Source: Nostoc sp. CHAB 5834 (GTDB lineage: Bacteria > Cyanobacteriota > Cyanobacteriia > Cyanobacteriales > Nostocaceae). Taken from it: a DNA stretch of 24,859 bases. The notes under the pieces were generated by a model. That model searched no databases, had not been told where the DNA came from, and saw only the letters and a program-made list of their open reading frames with translations. Location: the NCBI GenBank assembly GCA_020829485.1, contig JAIVFU010000094.1, positions 1 to 24,859 of the forward strand, given 5' to 3'. Shown here piece by piece: positions 23,967-24,859 of the stretch (the first letter of the stretch is position 1; every line of letters starts with the position of its first letter). Made by a program: the position numbers and the translations under genes.

Positions 23967-24335
23967 ATATACATTGCCCCGGTTACTGTATAGGTGGTTC
24001 GGTATGTAAGGATATACAGCTTGCTCTTTGGCTTTAACGAAAAAGATTCGATTATTAACAGAAAATTCATGAATCGCACTTACATCTATCTCGGTTTAAT
24101 GCCATTCAGAGGCACTGCTTGAGCCACTACCGCCATAAAAAATACCCCCATATTCTGGGGGCGATTGATGTGGTTGATGTGCCTAAAAGGACACAATCGA
24201 ATAATGAGAGTTCGTTATAAGGATTTCTGTATATATGCCGATCTTACAATGAGCTATCGGTGGATGTCTTCGGTGATTACTGACTCTTCAAAATCGCTTC
24301 ACAACAACTTTTCAATAACATAGCTATTTACACCG
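23967..24335. other. Intergenic stretch upstream of the Coq4-like gene
   Basis: No gene is seen. The interval should contain the promoter of the Coq4-like gene, and it holds a minus-strand terminator (24134-24161) that separates that gene from the intron-interrupted gene to the right. Confidence 0.5.
24134..24161 (-). terminator. Rho-independent terminator (minus strand)
   Basis: On the minus strand CCCCCA, loop GAATA, TGGGGG, then TATTTTTTATGG. It is a GC-only 6-bp stem with a run of six Ts. It should end the transcript coming from the gene interrupted by the intron and the small ORF at 24336-24512. Confidence 0.8.
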
Positions 24336-24512
24336 TTAACCATTGGAAAAATTTTCATCAAGCTTTTTCAAATGTTCAATCCGGCAGCAACCGCGCCGCC
24401 ATTGGTCTTTAGTCAAAGGATAATAACTAGCCCACTGGCTTCCATCTGGTGCTGAATAAAAAAACGTAACCAAATAAAAGCGATCGCTTTTAAAGAAAAC
24501 CGAGATCGCCAA
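24336..24512 (-). CDS. Possible small protein downstream of the intron-split gene
   Basis: The minus-strand frame from a TTG at 24512 to the TAA at 24338-24336 codes for 58 residues, including FYSAPDGSQWASYYPLTKDQ and RIEHLKKLDENFSNG. A shorter version starts at the TTG at 24473. There is no ATG and no clear ribosome binding site. The text is protein-like (polar, balanced, with a plausible helix), and it sits between the upstream gene's stop (11 bases away) and a terminator. The family is unknown. It may equally be a decayed remnant. Confidence 0.35.
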   Translation of the reverse strand: MAISVFFKSDRFYLVTFFYSAPDGSQWASYYPLTKDQWRRGCCRIEHLKKLDENFSNG

Positions 24513-24522
24513 GAAAATCTGT

Positions 24523-24662
24523 CTATGAAGAAGCGCCTGCTTCAGATACAGCAGCGCCCACGTCTGGCTTTACCTCCTTCGCCTTCTTTTCAAAAAGCTG
24601 AATTCCGGCATCAAGGATTTCAAACCCGTTCTCTGTTCTTTGGGTTGAGTCGATGGGGGATA
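24523..24662 (-). CDS. 3' exon of a gene interrupted by a group II intron
   Basis: Directly after the predicted 3' splice site the frame reads SPIDSTQRTENGFEILDAG and continues with a charged helix (IQLFEKKAKEVKPDVGAA) to a TAG at 24525-24523. These 45 residues, plus two bases of a split codon, are the C-terminal end of a protein whose main part lies beyond the right edge, on the other side of the intron. I do not recognise the family. That an open, protein-like frame begins exactly at the intron boundary supports both calls. Confidence 0.55.
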
Positions 24663-24859
24663 GTCGGGTAAGGTTTGAGTGTCACCACTCTCCCCTCCCC
24701 TAAGAACCGTGCATAAGACTTTCGCACTTACACCCCTAGCTATCTAATTGGTGTTGTTTGCAAGTAAACTGAAAAACACCTACCAGCAGACATTCCTCCG
24801 TGATAGTAAAGTTACCTAGCCACCGCCCACAAAGACATTTCCCAGATGCCAAACGAATA
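24663..24859 (-). mobile_element. Group II intron, 3' end (domains V and VI), continues past the window
   Basis: On the minus strand GTGCGAAAGTCTTATGCACG, followed by GTTC, is the distal part of a domain V hairpin (GAAA loop, conserved 3' strand), at 24703-24738. Domain VI follows (GGGGAGAGTGGTGACACTC) and ends CCTTACCCGAC. The presumed branch-point A lies seven bases from the 3' end, giving a splice site at 24663. The wording resembles cyanobacterial chloroplast-like introns. The 5' strand of domain V (AGGGGTGTAAG) lacks the usual AGCCGTG pairing, so the intron may be damaged. No reverse transcriptase is visible in the 120 bases remaining upstream. Confidence 0.65.

Noticed and set aside
19771..24744. 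Shared 14-mer ACCCCTAGCTATCT in the STAND gene (about 19774) and in the intron end (about 24733)
   Set aside because: A single 14-base match is expected by chance in 25 kb on two strands, and the flanks do not align.

Overview
The window looks like a plasmid or plasmid-like accessory region of a filamentous, heterocyst-type cyanobacterium. The grounds are scattered HIP1 octamers (GCGATCGC), a VMAP-type STAND/WD40 protein, TPR repeats of the cyanobacterial TPR-CHAT type, cyanobacterial IS and MITE remnants, and what look like parts of chloroplast-like group II introns. A ParA gene with a small DNA-binding partner, a winged-helix Rep-like protein, a tyrosine recombinase with a dif-like site and a VapBC pair are typical plasmid maintenance functions.

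Layout. 1-3.2 kb: the 3' end of an IS5-family element inserted in the end of another element, then a secreted protein made of 17 near-identical 120-bp TPR units, cut off where the CHAT domain would be expected, then a 5' remnant of an IS1182-family transposase. 3.2-7.3 kb: an AT-rich island without HIP1 sites, with a C-terminal remnant and a full copy of an unusual long tyrosine recombinase and a small gene translationally coupled to the full copy. 7.3-10.8 kb: two MITEs, a Rep-like winged-helix protein whose stop codon lies in a MITE end, a conserved-looking protein of unknown function, and the probable 5' part of a group II intron cut by a MITE. 10.9-16.3 kb: an HsdR remnant truncated at the Walker A motif, a XerD-like recombinase preceded by a dif-like site, VapB/VapC, and ParA with an AT-hook/RHH partner. 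16.3-19.6 kb: a gene-poor stretch with hairpins, then a minus-strand unit coding for a fascin-like beta-trefoil protein followed by an out-of-frame second domain. 19.6-24.0 kb: a 1200-residue STAND ATPase with 14 WD40 repeats and a convergent Coq4-like gene, separated by a 20-bp perfect hairpin. 24.1-24.9 kb: the 3' end of a group II intron on the minus strand, the coding end of the gene it interrupts, a possible small ORF and a terminator.

How it works together. ParA and its partner, the Rep-like protein, the dif-like site with its recombinase (multimer resolution) and VapBC (post-segregational stabilisation) form a coherent maintenance module. The STAND protein is a plausible defence or signalling protein. 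The rest is heavily eroded mobile DNA with nested insertions. The points most deserving follow-up are the dif-like site, the long recombinase with its coupled small gene, the beta-trefoil protein with its frame break and its STAND neighbour, and the intron-interrupted gene at the right edge. All functional calls were made by reading the sequence, without database searches.
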